Shown here piece after piece: positions 1 to 7,184 of a DNA stretch of 14,372 bases. Position 1 is the stretch's first letter; every line of letters starts with the position of its first letter. The DNA lies in contig DATGWF010000024.1 of the NCBI GenBank assembly GCA_035299585.1, forward strand, positions 1-14,372, read 5' to 3'. The stretch comes from DATGWF01 sp035299585. Its GTDB lineage: Bacteria; Actinomycetota; Actinomycetes; Actinomycetales; Microbacteriaceae. Below the pieces are notes generated by a model that made no database searches, had not been told where the DNA came from, and saw nothing but the letters and a program-made list of their open reading frames with translations. A program made the position numbers and the translations under genes.

Positions 1-12
1 ACAAACCCGATG

Positions 13-43
13 GTGTTGCCCCCGCCGTTGGCGGGGGCAACAC
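13..43 (-). terminator. Perfect 14-bp hairpin, probable terminator of the 62-1360 gene
   Basis: Positions 13-26 and 30-43 are perfect reverse complements (arms GTGTTGCCCCCGCC and GGCGGGGGCAACAC) around a 3-nt loop. The stem is GC-rich and lies 19 bases beyond the stop codon of the minus-strand membrane protein, where a terminator is expected. Read on the minus strand, the stem is followed by only a short T run (GGGTTTGT), so it is a weak-tract hairpin of the kind common in high-GC actinobacteria. It could also act on a plus-strand or leftward gene outside the window. Confidence 0.7.
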
Positions 44-61
44 GCATTTCCGGACGGTCGG

Positions 62-1360
62 TTAGGTTCGCCGTCGCGGGTTGCGCACGAACAGTGCCGC
101 AGCGTTCACTCCCATTGAGAGCAGCAGCAGGCCGACTGCCGGAGCCGCGTCCAATGTGACCCATTCGGCATTCGGGGTCAGGGAGGCGGAGTGGGAGTCG
201 CCAAACCCGCCGGTCGAGGATGACCAGGTGCCGTCCTTGGCCACGGTGATGTCTTGCTTCGCGTTGAGATCGCGACCGTCGGCCGCTGTCGCATGTGCCT
301 CGAGGGTGTAGTCCCCGGGTTGCAATGGGGTGTCGATTCGAAATTCCTGGCTCAGCCAGTCGTCGCTCTGTACCGAGTCGTCAATGATCACGACGTCCCC
401 GGGGGTCATTTTCACGACTATTCGTGAGTTGAGTTTGAGGCGATTGGCGTCGACCGATCCTCGCGCTGTCGCTCCATCGCTCCAGGCGTTCACATTCAGA
501 CTTGCGAACATCTGAAGCTTAGACACTGCGGCCATTCCGTACCCAACCGACATGGCGAATGTCACGGCGACGAACAGAACCGTGAGCACAAAGTTGACCC
601 GGGTGGCGGCGACGCTCGCCCGAAAACCGTCGGACGTTGGGGCGAGGGCGCGGCTCGAGTTCGCCGCAAACCGGGTCCCGGTGAGCAGTCCGGCACCGAC
701 TGCCGTCATGATGCCAAGCCATACGACGGCTTCTGGCCCACGTCCCGTGAGGTCCACGACGATGAGTCCCACAATCATCGCGAACGCGGCGGTGGCGACC
801 GGGAGCGCGAATGCGGCGGCGAGCGTTTTTCGGCGCTGCTCCACCCCCTCGCCGTCGGTGTCATCCTCTGGCATGTTGGCAACGACGCGTGGCGGCCGAC
901 TCAGAAACAGTGACACGAGCAACAGGATGACCAGCGCGGCATACCCAATGATCGGCAGATACAGGTTGATGAGTCTCGTCATCACGGCGGTTTGCTCGCC
1001 CGTTGCGAAGCCAGTCAGGAACACCCCGATGGCCGAGAAACTCGAGACCACGAGAGCGATTGCGACGAACGTGGTCGAATACCGGACGAGCCCGCGCACA
1101 CGCACGTCGTTTGGATCGACGTGGCCGGCCATTGCGATGGCGACGCGCCGGGCAAGATAGCTCGCCAATCCGGCGAGCATGATTGCTGCGAAGCGCAACA
1201 GCGTGCTCCACGAGACGCCGCCAACACGCATGCCCGAGCCGCCTGCCCACGCCACGTCGTTGTCGAGCAGCGTGGCCCACATCCACAGCAGCCAACCCAG
1301 CGTGATTCCGATGACGGGTAGTGCAGCTATGCGTGCGTGCCCCCGAAGCGTTGTCCCCAT
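62..1360 (-). CDS. Multi-pass membrane protein with an extracytoplasmic domain, function unknown
   Basis: This 432-aa protein is not one I recognise. About eight hydrophobic segments are visible, near residues 11-31, 53-75, 97-118, 133-154, 180-203, 210-229, 254-276 and 407-426. An acidic loop lies around 163-175. Between the last two helices is a polar stretch of about 130 residues with alternating hydrophobic residues and a PLQPGDYTLEAHA segment, which looks beta-rich and probably lies outside the membrane. The protein ends in a basic RNPRRRT tail, a typical cytoplasmic anchor. The ATG at 1360 is supported by TACACT followed by exactly 6 nt before the start, a leaderless arrangement. The gene is divergent from the dehydrogenase at 1429 and is followed by a hairpin at 13-43. 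No enzymatic motif is evident. Confidence 0.8.
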   Translation of the reverse strand: MGTTLRGHARIAALPVIGITLGWLLWMWATLLDNDVAWAGGSGMRVGGVSWSTLLRFAAIMLAGLASYLARRVAIAMAGHVDPNDVRVRGLVRYSTTFVAIALVVSSFSAIGVFLTGFATGEQTAVMTRLINLYLPIIGYAALVILLLVSLFLSRPPRVVANMPEDDTDGEGVEQRRKTLAAAFALPVATAAFAMIVGLIVVDLTGRGPEAVVWLGIMTAVGAGLLTGTRFAANSSRALAPTSDGFRASVAATRVNFVLTVLFVAVTFAMSVGYGMAAVSKLQMFASLNVNAWSDGATARGSVDANRLKLNSRIVVKMTPGDVVIIDDSVQSDDWLSQEFRIDTPLQPGDYTLEAHATAADGRDLNAKQDITVAKDGTWSSSTGGFGDSHSASLTPNAEWVTLDAAPAVGLLLLSMGVNAAALFVRNPRRRT

Positions 1361-1366
1361 GGCGAG

Positions 1367-1372
1367 AGTGTA
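1367..1372 (-). promoter_or_regulatory. Leaderless -10 box for the 62-1360 gene
   Basis: The minus strand reads TACACT, then CTCGCC, then the ATG at 1360. A TAnnnT box 6-7 nt before the start codon is the usual sign of a leaderless transcript in actinobacteria. There is no Shine-Dalgarno sequence in between and no convincing -35 box. Confidence 0.55.
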
Positions 1373-1416
1373 TTGCCTGGTTTCCTGGCTGCATAGGTGT
1401 CACGAGGTTCCGCCGC

Positions 1417-1422
1417 TAACCT
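1417..1422 (+). promoter_or_regulatory. Leaderless -10 box for the SDR gene
   Basis: TAACCT is followed by GGTGCC and the ATG at 1429, again with exactly 6 nt between. No ribosome-binding site precedes the ATG. Together with the box at 1367-1372 it makes a compact 68-bp divergent promoter region. Confidence 0.55.
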
Positions 1423-1428
1423 GGTGCC

Positions 1429-2127
1429 ATGACTGATTTGGCTGGCAAGCGCATCCTCGTAACTGGTGCCACCGGAGTGTTGGGTGGGCTCATCACTCGG
1501 CAACTCGCGTCCCGTGGTGCCTCAATTGTCGCGAGCGGTCAAAATGAGACCGTCCTGGCAGGTCTGACCGAGGCGTCAGAACACTACGCTGTCGATTTGG
1601 CCGTCCCGGGAGCGGTCGACGCGCTCGTGCAGGCGATCAGCGCGGACGGTGGATTGGACGGTGTCGTCATTGCACACGGTGTCGTCGCGTTCGGTGGTCT
1701 CGACACGTTGACCGACGACACGCTCCAGTCGCTCGTGACCCTCAACCAGACGGTCCCGATGCAGCTTGTTCGCGCCGCGCTTCCGGTGCTGACCGGTTCG
1801 GCGGCCCACGGCAACACACCCTTTGTCGTGACGATCAGTGGTGTGATTTCCGAGCTCCCCACGATGGGCATGGCCGCCTACGGAGCGAGCAAGGCCGGGT
1901 TGCTGAGTTTCGTCAAGGCGACGCAGCGTGAGCTGAAGCGTGCCGGCATCCGTTTGTTGGATGCTCGTCCGCCGCACACCGAAACCGGTCTGGCAGGGCG
2001 TGCGATTGCGGGCACGGCGCCGAACATGGCGGCCGGGCTCGAACCGCAGCAGGTTGCGTCACGCATCGTCGACGCCATCGTCAACGACGAGGTTGATGTG
2101 CCGACCTCAGCCTTCACCGTTTCCTGA
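1429..2127 (+). CDS. Short-chain dehydrogenase/reductase (SDR)
   Basis: This 232-aa protein is a classical-length SDR, a Rossmann-fold NAD(P)-dependent oxidoreductase. The cofactor motif TGATGVLG is at residues 12-19. The catalytic pattern includes N106 (TLNQ), a serine in TISG (S137) and Y151-x3-K155 in YGASK. The usual NAG motif after strand 4 is replaced by AHG (82-84). The segment RPPHTETGLAGRA (180-192) corresponds to the substrate-lid region and resembles a subgroup of actinobacterial SDRs. The substrate cannot be told from the sequence. The ATG is chosen because it follows a TAACCT box by 6 nt. Its 3' end overlaps the convergent small gene at 2107 by 21 bp. It is not clearly linked to the carotenoid genes. 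Confidence 0.9.
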   Translation: MTDLAGKRILVTGATGVLGGLITRQLASRGASIVASGQNETVLAGLTEASEHYAVDLAVPGAVDALVQAISADGGLDGVVIAHGVVAFGGLDTLTDDTLQSLVTLNQTVPMQLVRAALPVLTGSAAHGNTPFVVTISGVISELPTMGMAAYGASKAGLLSFVKATQRELKRAGIRLLDARPPHTETGLAGRAIAGTAPNMAAGLEPQQVASRIVDAIVNDEVDVPTSAFTVS

Positions 2128-2313
2128 CGGCCGCCCGTTCCGGACCGACCACACGATCGCGGCCGTGCCGATGAAAAACAATAGGGCGCCGATTCCAAGT
2201 GCACCCGGGCGCCCGTCCCACATCCAAACAACTCCTGCAGAGGCACTCGCGCAACCCAGCAAGTATGGCCAAATCGGAACTTCGCGGCCTCTCGGGATTT
2301 TCAAGTACTTCAT
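2107..2313 (-). CDS. Small two-helix membrane protein, hypothetical
   Basis: This 68-aa protein has a basic N terminus (MKYLKIPRGR) and two hydrophobic segments near residues 13-32 and 38-57, ending in a polar tail. No family is recognised. The ATG at 2313 is preferred because GGAAGG lies 7 nt upstream. An in-frame GTG at 2343, directly adjacent to the upstream gene's stop codon, would add ten residues. It is the second gene of a pair with the secreted protein at 2344-2676, 30 bp apart, and probably cotranscribed with it. Its last 21 bp overlap the 3' end of the SDR gene on the other strand. Confidence 0.65.
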   Translation of the reverse strand: MKYLKIPRGREVPIWPYLLGCASASAGVVWMWDGRPGALGIGALLFFIGTAAIVWSVRNGRPSGNGEG

Positions 2314-2343
2314 AACTCGACCTTCCGACCTGTTTAGCCTCAC

Positions 2344-2676
2344 CTATCCAGGGTTCACAACGCATGAGTACCAGGCGTTGGCGGCACCGACACCAAACAC
2401 GATTGCTGCGGCGACCGCACCTCCGCGGAGCGAAGCTGCTGTTGCGGATGTGACTGGAAACACCTGACGTTGGAGGCAGTTGACTTCGTCCTCTGTCAGC
2501 TTTTGCCCGAACAGGTATCCGCAGCGGTCGTGTTTTTCGGCGTATACGCGCTGCCAGCACCCGGGCCTCCACGGAGCCGCAGTCGCAGGCGCAGCGCCCG
2601 GCGAAGTGACTCCGCCAACCGCGCCAAGCGCTACCGCGATGGCAATGGTTGTGAACCTGTGTACTCGAATCGACAT
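2344..2676 (-). CDS. Small exported cysteine-containing protein, hypothetical
   Basis: This 110-aa protein begins with a Sec-type signal peptide: basic MSIRVHR, a hydrophobic core at about 9-23 and an Ala-rich AxA cleavage region near residues 31-34. The mature part is short and carries four cysteines (C40, C52, C67, C105), which could form two disulfides. A hydrophobic stretch at about 85-102 may anchor it. No family is recognised. The ATG at 2676 is preferred over an in-frame ATG at 2742 because a good Shine-Dalgarno (GAAGGGAG) sits just upstream and the signal peptide then starts at the N terminus. The region before it carries a long palindrome (2684-2705). Confidence 0.65.
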   Translation of the reverse strand: MSIRVHRFTTIAIAVALGAVGGVTSPGAAPATAAPWRPGCWQRVYAEKHDRCGYLFGQKLTEDEVNCLQRQVFPVTSATAASLRGGAVAAAIVFGVGAANAWYSCVVNPG

Positions 2677-2683
2677 GAAGCTC

Positions 2684-2705
2684 CCTTCGAGAATGTTCTC
2701 GAAGG
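2684..2705. promoter_or_regulatory. 22-bp near-perfect palindrome, candidate operator
   Basis: Arms CCTTCGAGAA (2684-2693) and TTCTCGAAGG (2696-2705) are exact reverse complements around a 2-nt centre. On the minus strand the left arm overlaps a TACCTT -10-like box (2707-2702), and the right arm runs into the Shine-Dalgarno of the secreted-protein gene at 2676. A protein bound here would cover the transcription start. If transcribed upstream, the RNA hairpin would hide the ribosome-binding site. It is not a match to the actinobacterial SOS box (core GAAC-N4-GTTC) or to CIRCE/HAIR as I know them. Confidence 0.55.
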
Positions 2706-2778
2706 TACGGTGCCGGCTCAGAACGGACCAGGGGGTTGACATCGCTCGCTCGAAGCGACGCGGCTTGCCGAATTTTCG

Positions 2779-3321
2779 CTAGCGGGAGGCGAGCCAGTCT
2801 TGCAGCTGGGGGAGCTGCATGACCATCCACGGACTGAGCAGCGACGGTACCGATTCGGCCGTGCGCACGAGCTCGTCGAGAGGCGCCCAGGTGAACTCCG
2901 CCACCTCATCAGCGTGCGGGGCCGGTTCGCTCGCCGCACGAGCTACAAACACCGGACAGATTTCATTCTCGACGACGCCGGACGCATCGACGGCCCGATA
3001 ACGGAAGTCCGGCAGCGCGAGTTCCACTTCGGAAACCGTCATGCCCAATTCCTGTTCCGCGCGGCGGTGCAACGCCGGTACGAACTCCTCACCGGGCCCC
3101 GGGTGCCCACAAAAACTGTTCGTCCACACGCCCGGCCAAGTCAGCTTTTCGAGAGCGCGGCGCGTGATCAACACCTCGCCGTGCTCGTTGAATACGTAGC
3201 ACGAGAACGCCAAGTGCAGGGGCGTCTCTGAGGTGTGGACCTCCGCCTTAAGCGCCTGCCCGATGGGGGTGCCGTTGTCATCCAGCAGGACGACTCGTTC
3301 GCCGCTCTCTGTCGTGCTCAT
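2779..3321 (-). CDS. idi: Isopentenyl-diphosphate delta-isomerase, type 1
   Basis: This 180-aa enzyme interconverts IPP and DMAPP in the cytoplasm and so supplies the allylic primer for CrtE. Family features of the Nudix-fold type 1 enzyme are clear: NSFCGHPGPGE with the catalytic Cys at C71 and a metal-binding His at H73, RRAEQELG (E91), and VVENEICPVF with the catalytic Glu region at E118/E120. The length matches the family. The ATG at 3321 is chosen because it matches the usual N terminus and has a weak GGGAAAG upstream. An in-frame GTG at 3360 would add 13 atypical residues and overlap crtE. It is divergent from crtE with only 29 bp between the start codons, so their promoters must overlap each other's genes. 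Confidence 0.95.
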   Translation of the reverse strand: MSTTESGERVVLLDDNGTPIGQALKAEVHTSETPLHLAFSCYVFNEHGEVLITRRALEKLTWPGVWTNSFCGHPGPGEEFVPALHRRAEQELGMTVSEVELALPDFRYRAVDASGVVENEICPVFVARAASEPAPHADEVAEFTWAPLDELVRTAESVPSLLSPWMVMQLPQLQDWLASR

Positions 3322-3338
3322 CGTCGTCGCTTTCCCGC

Positions 3339-3344
3339 TAGTCT
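3339..3344 (+). promoter_or_regulatory. Leaderless -10 box for the crtE operon
   Basis: TAGTCT is followed by GAAATC and the GTG at 3351, a 6-nt gap. No Shine-Dalgarno precedes crtE. The upstream promoter half lies inside the 5' end of idi on the opposite strand. This would be the single start site for the six-gene carotenoid operon. Confidence 0.55.
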
Positions 3345-3350
3345 GAAATC

Positions 3351-4421
3351 GTGCACCCACTCAGCGGACGTGACCTAGCTGAGCATCTCGACCTCGTAGA
3401 CGAGATTCTCGAGGGCATGTTCACTGTATCGGTCGAACGGGCTGGACGCCGTTCCGTTGCCTTCCGCGAACTGTGGGAGCAATTGCGGCGTAACGCTCAG
3501 GGTGGGAAGCGCATCCGGCCTCGTCTCGTGCTCGCGAGCTATCACGCCCTCGGCGGGACCGACACCCGCGGGGCGGCATCGGCAGCGGCTGCCTTCGAAC
3601 TCTTGCACACCGCACTCGTCGTGCACGACGACGTCATCGATCGCGATTTCGTCCGCCGCGGCATTCCGAACGTCTCGGGAAGCTACCGCGACAAAGCCCA
3701 CACGGCGGGGATGGCGCTGCCCATCGCGGAACATCGCGGTATGGGTGCGGCCGTCATCGCCGGAGACCTCGCGCTCGCTGGCTCCTACCAGCTCATGCGT
3801 TCGGCGAGCGACGACCCGGCGATTGCCATTCGCCTGCAGCAGCTTCTCGACGACGCCATTTTCGAATCGGCGGCGGGGGAGCTCATCGACCTCGACTTTT
3901 CCATTCAGCCGGAACGGATTGCGCCGGTCGAAGACATTCTCGACATGGAACGGTTGAAGACGGCCGTGTACTCGTTTGAGGCGCCGTTGCAAGCCGGCGC
4001 ACTTCTTGCTGGAGCCGGAGCGGACGTCGTAGCGGCGCTGGGCGTCTTCGGCACGCATATCGGGATCGCCTACCAAGTGGTCGACGACGTGCTCGGTATT
4101 TATGGTGATTCAGAGACCACGGGCAAGCCCGTCATTGGCGACTTGCGCGAAGGGAAGCACACCGTCGTGATTGGCTTCGCGGCCCAACACGCCGAATGGC
4201 ATGACGTGAAGTCTGGCTTCGGTTCACCGGACCTCGATGAAGCCGGAGCGGCGCGATTGCGTGCCGATTTGGAACGCATCGGCGCCCGTCGACAGGCGGA
4301 AGACATCGCACTCTGGCATGCCGACGAAGCGCGTTCCGTCTTGAACGGCCCGCTCATTCCCGCTGACTTGCGCGACCATTTGGTGCCACTCGTTGTCGAT
4401 GCCGTGGAGCGAATCAAGTGA
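3351..4421 (+). CDS. crtE: Geranylgeranyl diphosphate synthase
   Basis: This 356-aa trans-prenyltransferase condenses IPP with allylic diphosphates to give C20 GGPP. The first aspartate-rich motif is D93-D94-V-I-D97 in HDDVIDRD. The second is DDVLGIYGD at 245-253, followed by GKPVIGDLREGKHT. GGKRIRPRL (51-59) provides the IPP-binding basic residues. The length is normal for actinobacterial CrtE/IdsA-type enzymes. The GTG at 3351 fits both the leaderless TAGTCT box and the protein N terminus. It is the first gene of the carotenoid operon and overlaps crtB by GTGA. Chain length is inferred from the operon context rather than read from the sequence. Confidence 0.95.
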   Translation: MHPLSGRDLAEHLDLVDEILEGMFTVSVERAGRRSVAFRELWEQLRRNAQGGKRIRPRLVLASYHALGGTDTRGAASAAAAFELLHTALVVHDDVIDRDFVRRGIPNVSGSYRDKAHTAGMALPIAEHRGMGAAVIAGDLALAGSYQLMRSASDDPAIAIRLQQLLDDAIFESAAGELIDLDFSIQPERIAPVEDILDMERLKTAVYSFEAPLQAGALLAGAGADVVAALGVFGTHIGIAYQVVDDVLGIYGDSETTGKPVIGDLREGKHTVVIGFAAQHAEWHDVKSGFGSPDLDEAGAARLRADLERIGARRQAEDIALWHADEARSVLNGPLIPADLRDHLVPLVVDAVERIK

Positions 4422-5281
4422 CCGAGCTGCAAGCGCGATACACCCGCGTCGCCGAGCGGAATGCGCGCGACGTGCTGCGGATGTACTCCACGTCGTTCGC
4501 CATCGCGTCGACGCTGCTGAGCGGCGACGCGCGGCAACACATCGCCAATGTGTACGGACTCGTTCGTCTCGCCGATGAAATTGTTGACGGCGTCGCACGC
4601 GACTATGGGTTGACGCTTGCCGAGGTTCGGGATGCGCTCGATTCCCTCGAACGTGAGACACTCCACGCGATGCGAACGGGCTATTCCACAAATCTCATCG
4701 TGCACGCGTTCGCGAGGACCGCTCGACTCTGCCGCATCCCGGAGGACGAGGTGATTCCGTTCTTCCTCTCCATGCGGATGGACACGGAGCAAACCGAGCA
4801 TTCACCCGAGTCGTTCCAGGCGTATGTGTACGGTTCGGCCGAGGTCGTTGGACTCATGTGCCTACGCGCGTTCCTTGGCGAGACTCCGCTCGAGGCCGAG
4901 CGCGAAGCCGCATTCGTCCGGGGCGCTCGTGCACTCGGTTCCGCATTCCAGAAGGTCAACTTTCTGCGTGACCTCGCCGCCGACGTCGATGGTCTCGGCC
5001 GACACTATTTTCCGGGGGTCGATCTGGAGCACCTCGACGACGCCGGAAAGCTCGAACTCGTGGCCGACATCGACCGCGAGTTGGCGATTGCTGCCGAAAT
5101 GATTCCGCAGTTGCCAGCCGCAAGCCGGCGCGCGGTGTGGCTCGCCTTTGCGCTGTTCCGGCAACTCAACCTCGCGATTGCGCGCACCCCGGCGAGTCGA
5201 CTCAAGCGTGAACGCATTTCTGTACCGAACCGCACAAAGGCCCGACTGTATGTCACGGCCCGATTGGGAGGCATCCGATGA
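4418..5281 (+). CDS. crtB: Phytoene synthase
   Basis: This 287-aa squalene/phytoene synthase family protein condenses two GGPP head to head to give phytoene, the first committed carotenoid step. Both Mg-diphosphate binding motifs are present: D53-E-I-V-D57 in LVRLADEIVDG, and NFLRDLAADVDGLGRHYFP with D185 and D189. YVYGSAEVVGLMC (137-149) is the conserved family helix. The start is the GTG within the GTGA overlap with crtE, and the end overlaps crtI by ATGA. Both favour translational coupling. The length is typical of actinobacterial CrtB. Confidence 0.95.
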   Translation: MTELQARYTRVAERNARDVLRMYSTSFAIASTLLSGDARQHIANVYGLVRLADEIVDGVARDYGLTLAEVRDALDSLERETLHAMRTGYSTNLIVHAFARTARLCRIPEDEVIPFFLSMRMDTEQTEHSPESFQAYVYGSAEVVGLMCLRAFLGETPLEAEREAAFVRGARALGSAFQKVNFLRDLAADVDGLGRHYFPGVDLEHLDDAGKLELVADIDRELAIAAEMIPQLPAASRRAVWLAFALFRQLNLAIARTPASRLKRERISVPNRTKARLYVTARLGGIR

Positions 5282-6873
5282 CCAAGACCGTCGCGATTAT
5301 CGGTGGTGGAATCGCAGGATTGTCCACAGCAGCCCTGCTCGCTCGCGAGGGCTATCGCGTGACCGTGTTCGAACAGCGCGATGCCGTCGGAGGACGAGCC
5401 GGAAGCTGGGAGAAGGACGGGTTCCGCTTCGATACGGGCCCGAGCTGGTACCTCATGCCCGAGGTGTTCGATCACTTCTTCAAGCTCATGGGTACGAGCA
5501 GCGCCGAGCAGCTCTCGCTCGACCTTCTCGACCCTGGCTATCGCGTCATCTTTGAGGGCGACGGCGACCAGCCCGTCAGTACCATCGACATCCGCGCCGA
5601 CCGTGAGACCAACCTCGCAATCTTCGAATCGGTCGAGCCGGGCTCCGGTGCCAAAATGGCGCGTTATCTCGACTCGGCCCGTGAAGTGTACGAGCTCGCG
5701 AAGGAGCACTTCCTCTACACCTCGTTTGAGTCGTATGCGATGTTCCGCCACCCGCAGGTGCTGAAGCGTGCCGCCAAGCTGGTCCGGTTGTTGCTCGAGC
5801 CCCTCTCGAGCTTTGCCTCAAAGACCGTACGGGACCGCCGGCTCCAGCAAATCTTGGGATATCCCGCGGTGTTCCTGGGCTCGAGCCCGTTCTTGACCCC
5901 TGCGATGTATCACCTCATGAGCTACCTCGACCTCGAGGACGGCGTGCTGTATCCACAGGGCGGATTCACCTCGGTCATCGATCGCATTCGCGCCGTCGCC
6001 GTGGCGGCAGGTGTTGAGATTCGGACCGCAGCACACATCACCGCGATCCACACCGAACCCGCCGACGGCGACTGGATGGCTCGCGCCACCGGTGTTGAAG
6101 TGCGCGACGCTGGTGGGAGCCACACCTTCGCGGCCGACCTTGTCGTTTCTGCGGCCGACCTGCATCACACCGAAACCCAACTTCTTCCGCGGTCCCTGCA
6201 GACCTATCCGGAGCGGTATTGGTCGAGCAAGGTGCCGGGGCCGAGTGCCGTCTTGCTCTACCTCGGCGTTCGCGGAGAGGTGCCGGAACTGCTCCACCAC
6301 ACGCTGCTCTTCACGGCCGACTGGCAGCAAAACTTCGGTGACATCTTCGGTGCGGAAACGCGTGTTCCGGACCCGGCATCCATCTATGTGTGTCGTCCGA
6401 GTGCAACGGACTCCTCGGTCGCGCCGAAGGGCGATTCCAACCTGTTCGTCCTCGTTCCCGTCCCAGCCGACCCGGGAATCGGGCACGGCGGAATCGATGG
6501 AGATGGTGACCCGCTGGTCGAATCGGTTGCCGATCGCGTCATCGAGCAAATCGCGCAATGGGCCGGGGTGCCAGACCTCGCCGACCGCATCGTCGTCCGA
6601 CGCACGGTCGGTCCGGCCGATTTTGTCGCCGACCTCAACTCGTGGCGCGGTAGCGCGCTTGGACCGAGCCACGTGCTCAAGCAGAGCGCATTCTTCCGTT
6701 CCGGCAATGCGAGCAAGCGAGTCGACGGGCTCTACTACGTGGGCGGCTCAACGATTCCCGGCATCGGGCTCCCAATGTGTCTCATTTCGGCTGAGAACCT
6801 CGTCAAGCGTCTGCGTGGAGACCGTAGCACCGGCCCGCTGGCCGAGCCGCAGGGTGTCGTGGAGGTGCAGTGA
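5278..6873 (+). CDS. crtI: Phytoene desaturase (lycopene-forming)
   Basis: This 531-aa FAD-dependent desaturase introduces the double bonds that turn phytoene into lycopene. The N terminus has the dinucleotide-binding motif GGGIAGLS (9-16), then FEQRDAVGGRAGSW and FDTGPSWYLMP, as in bacterial CrtI. The C terminus carries the family signature GSTIPGIGLPMCLISAEN (490-507), which contributes to FAD binding. Overlaps of 4 nt with crtB (ATGA) and crtYe (GTGA) place it mid-operon. The number of desaturation steps is assumed to be four because a lycopene elongase follows. The sequence alone does not prove it. Confidence 0.95.
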   Translation: MTKTVAIIGGGIAGLSTAALLAREGYRVTVFEQRDAVGGRAGSWEKDGFRFDTGPSWYLMPEVFDHFFKLMGTSSAEQLSLDLLDPGYRVIFEGDGDQPVSTIDIRADRETNLAIFESVEPGSGAKMARYLDSAREVYELAKEHFLYTSFESYAMFRHPQVLKRAAKLVRLLLEPLSSFASKTVRDRRLQQILGYPAVFLGSSPFLTPAMYHLMSYLDLEDGVLYPQGGFTSVIDRIRAVAVAAGVEIRTAAHITAIHTEPADGDWMARATGVEVRDAGGSHTFAADLVVSAADLHHTETQLLPRSLQTYPERYWSSKVPGPSAVLLYLGVRGEVPELLHHTLLFTADWQQNFGDIFGAETRVPDPASIYVCRPSATDSSVAPKGDSNLFVLVPVPADPGIGHGGIDGDGDPLVESVADRVIEQIAQWAGVPDLADRIVVRRTVGPADFVADLNSWRGSALGPSHVLKQSAFFRSGNASKRVDGLYYVGGSTIPGIGLPMCLISAENLVKRLRGDRSTGPLAEPQGVVEVQ

Positions 6874-7184
6874 GCTGGTGGTACGCGGCGAGTCTGGGCG
6901 TGTCCCTCCTCGGGCTCGGTTTGCTTGACCGCCGATTTCGACTGGCGTTCCCTGTCGCTCCTGCACGGTCCGCACTGGTCATCGCGGCCTCGGTGGCGAT
7001 GTTCTTGGTGTGGGACGCCTGGGGCGTGGCGCTCGGAATCTTTTTCCGCGGCCCCGGGCCGTATCAACTCGGATTGCTCATCGCGCCAGAAATCCCGGTC
7101 GAAGAGGTGCTGTTTCTCAGCCTGCTCAGCTATCTGACGTTACTGCTCGCGTACGCATGGCAACGGAGAGGTCGCCGCGCATGA
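6870..7184 (+). CDS. crtYe: C50 carotenoid cyclase subunit CrtYe
   Basis: This 104-aa protein is one half of the heterodimeric lycopene/C50 cyclase found in actinobacteria. It is an integral membrane protein with about three helices (near 3-19, 34-57, 80-97). FLVWDAWGVALGIF (45-58) and P76-V-E-E-V-L-F are the expected family motifs, the latter holding the acidic residues thought to be catalytic. The GTG start lies in the GTGA overlap with crtI, and the stop overlaps the next subunit by ATGA. Assignment as the Ye rather than the Yf subunit rests on gene order and sequence style. Confidence 0.88.
   Translation: MSWWYAASLGVSLLGLGLLDRRFRLAFPVAPARSALVIAASVAMFLVWDAWGVALGIFFRGPGPYQLGLLIAPEIPVEEVLFLSLLSYLTLLLAYAWQRRGRRA

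Noticed and set aside
552..1160. 202-codon plus-strand open frame opposite the membrane protein
   Set aside because: The composition is Thr/Ala/Arg/Ser-rich without any motif, and no start signal precedes it. It is a shadow of the 62-1360 gene.
2684..2705. Palindrome considered as a LexA (SOS) box
   Set aside because: The actinobacterial SOS box needs a GAAC-N4-GTTC core. Here the arms give GAGAA and TTCTC, so the core does not fit.
2736..2741. A perfect TTGACA (-35 consensus) on the plus strand upstream of the idi 3' end
   Set aside because: No -10-like sequence lies 16-18 bp downstream, and transcription from it would run antisense into idi. It is probably chance.
2747..2759. Small hairpin TCGCT-CGA-AGCGA downstream of idi, considered as a terminator
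   Set aside because: The stem is only 5 bp and no T run follows on the minus strand. It is too weak to call.
7010..7180. Possible 57-residue N-terminal extension of crtYf
   Set aside because: It lies fully within crtYe in another frame, and the ATG at 7181 with the 4-nt overlap gives the family length.
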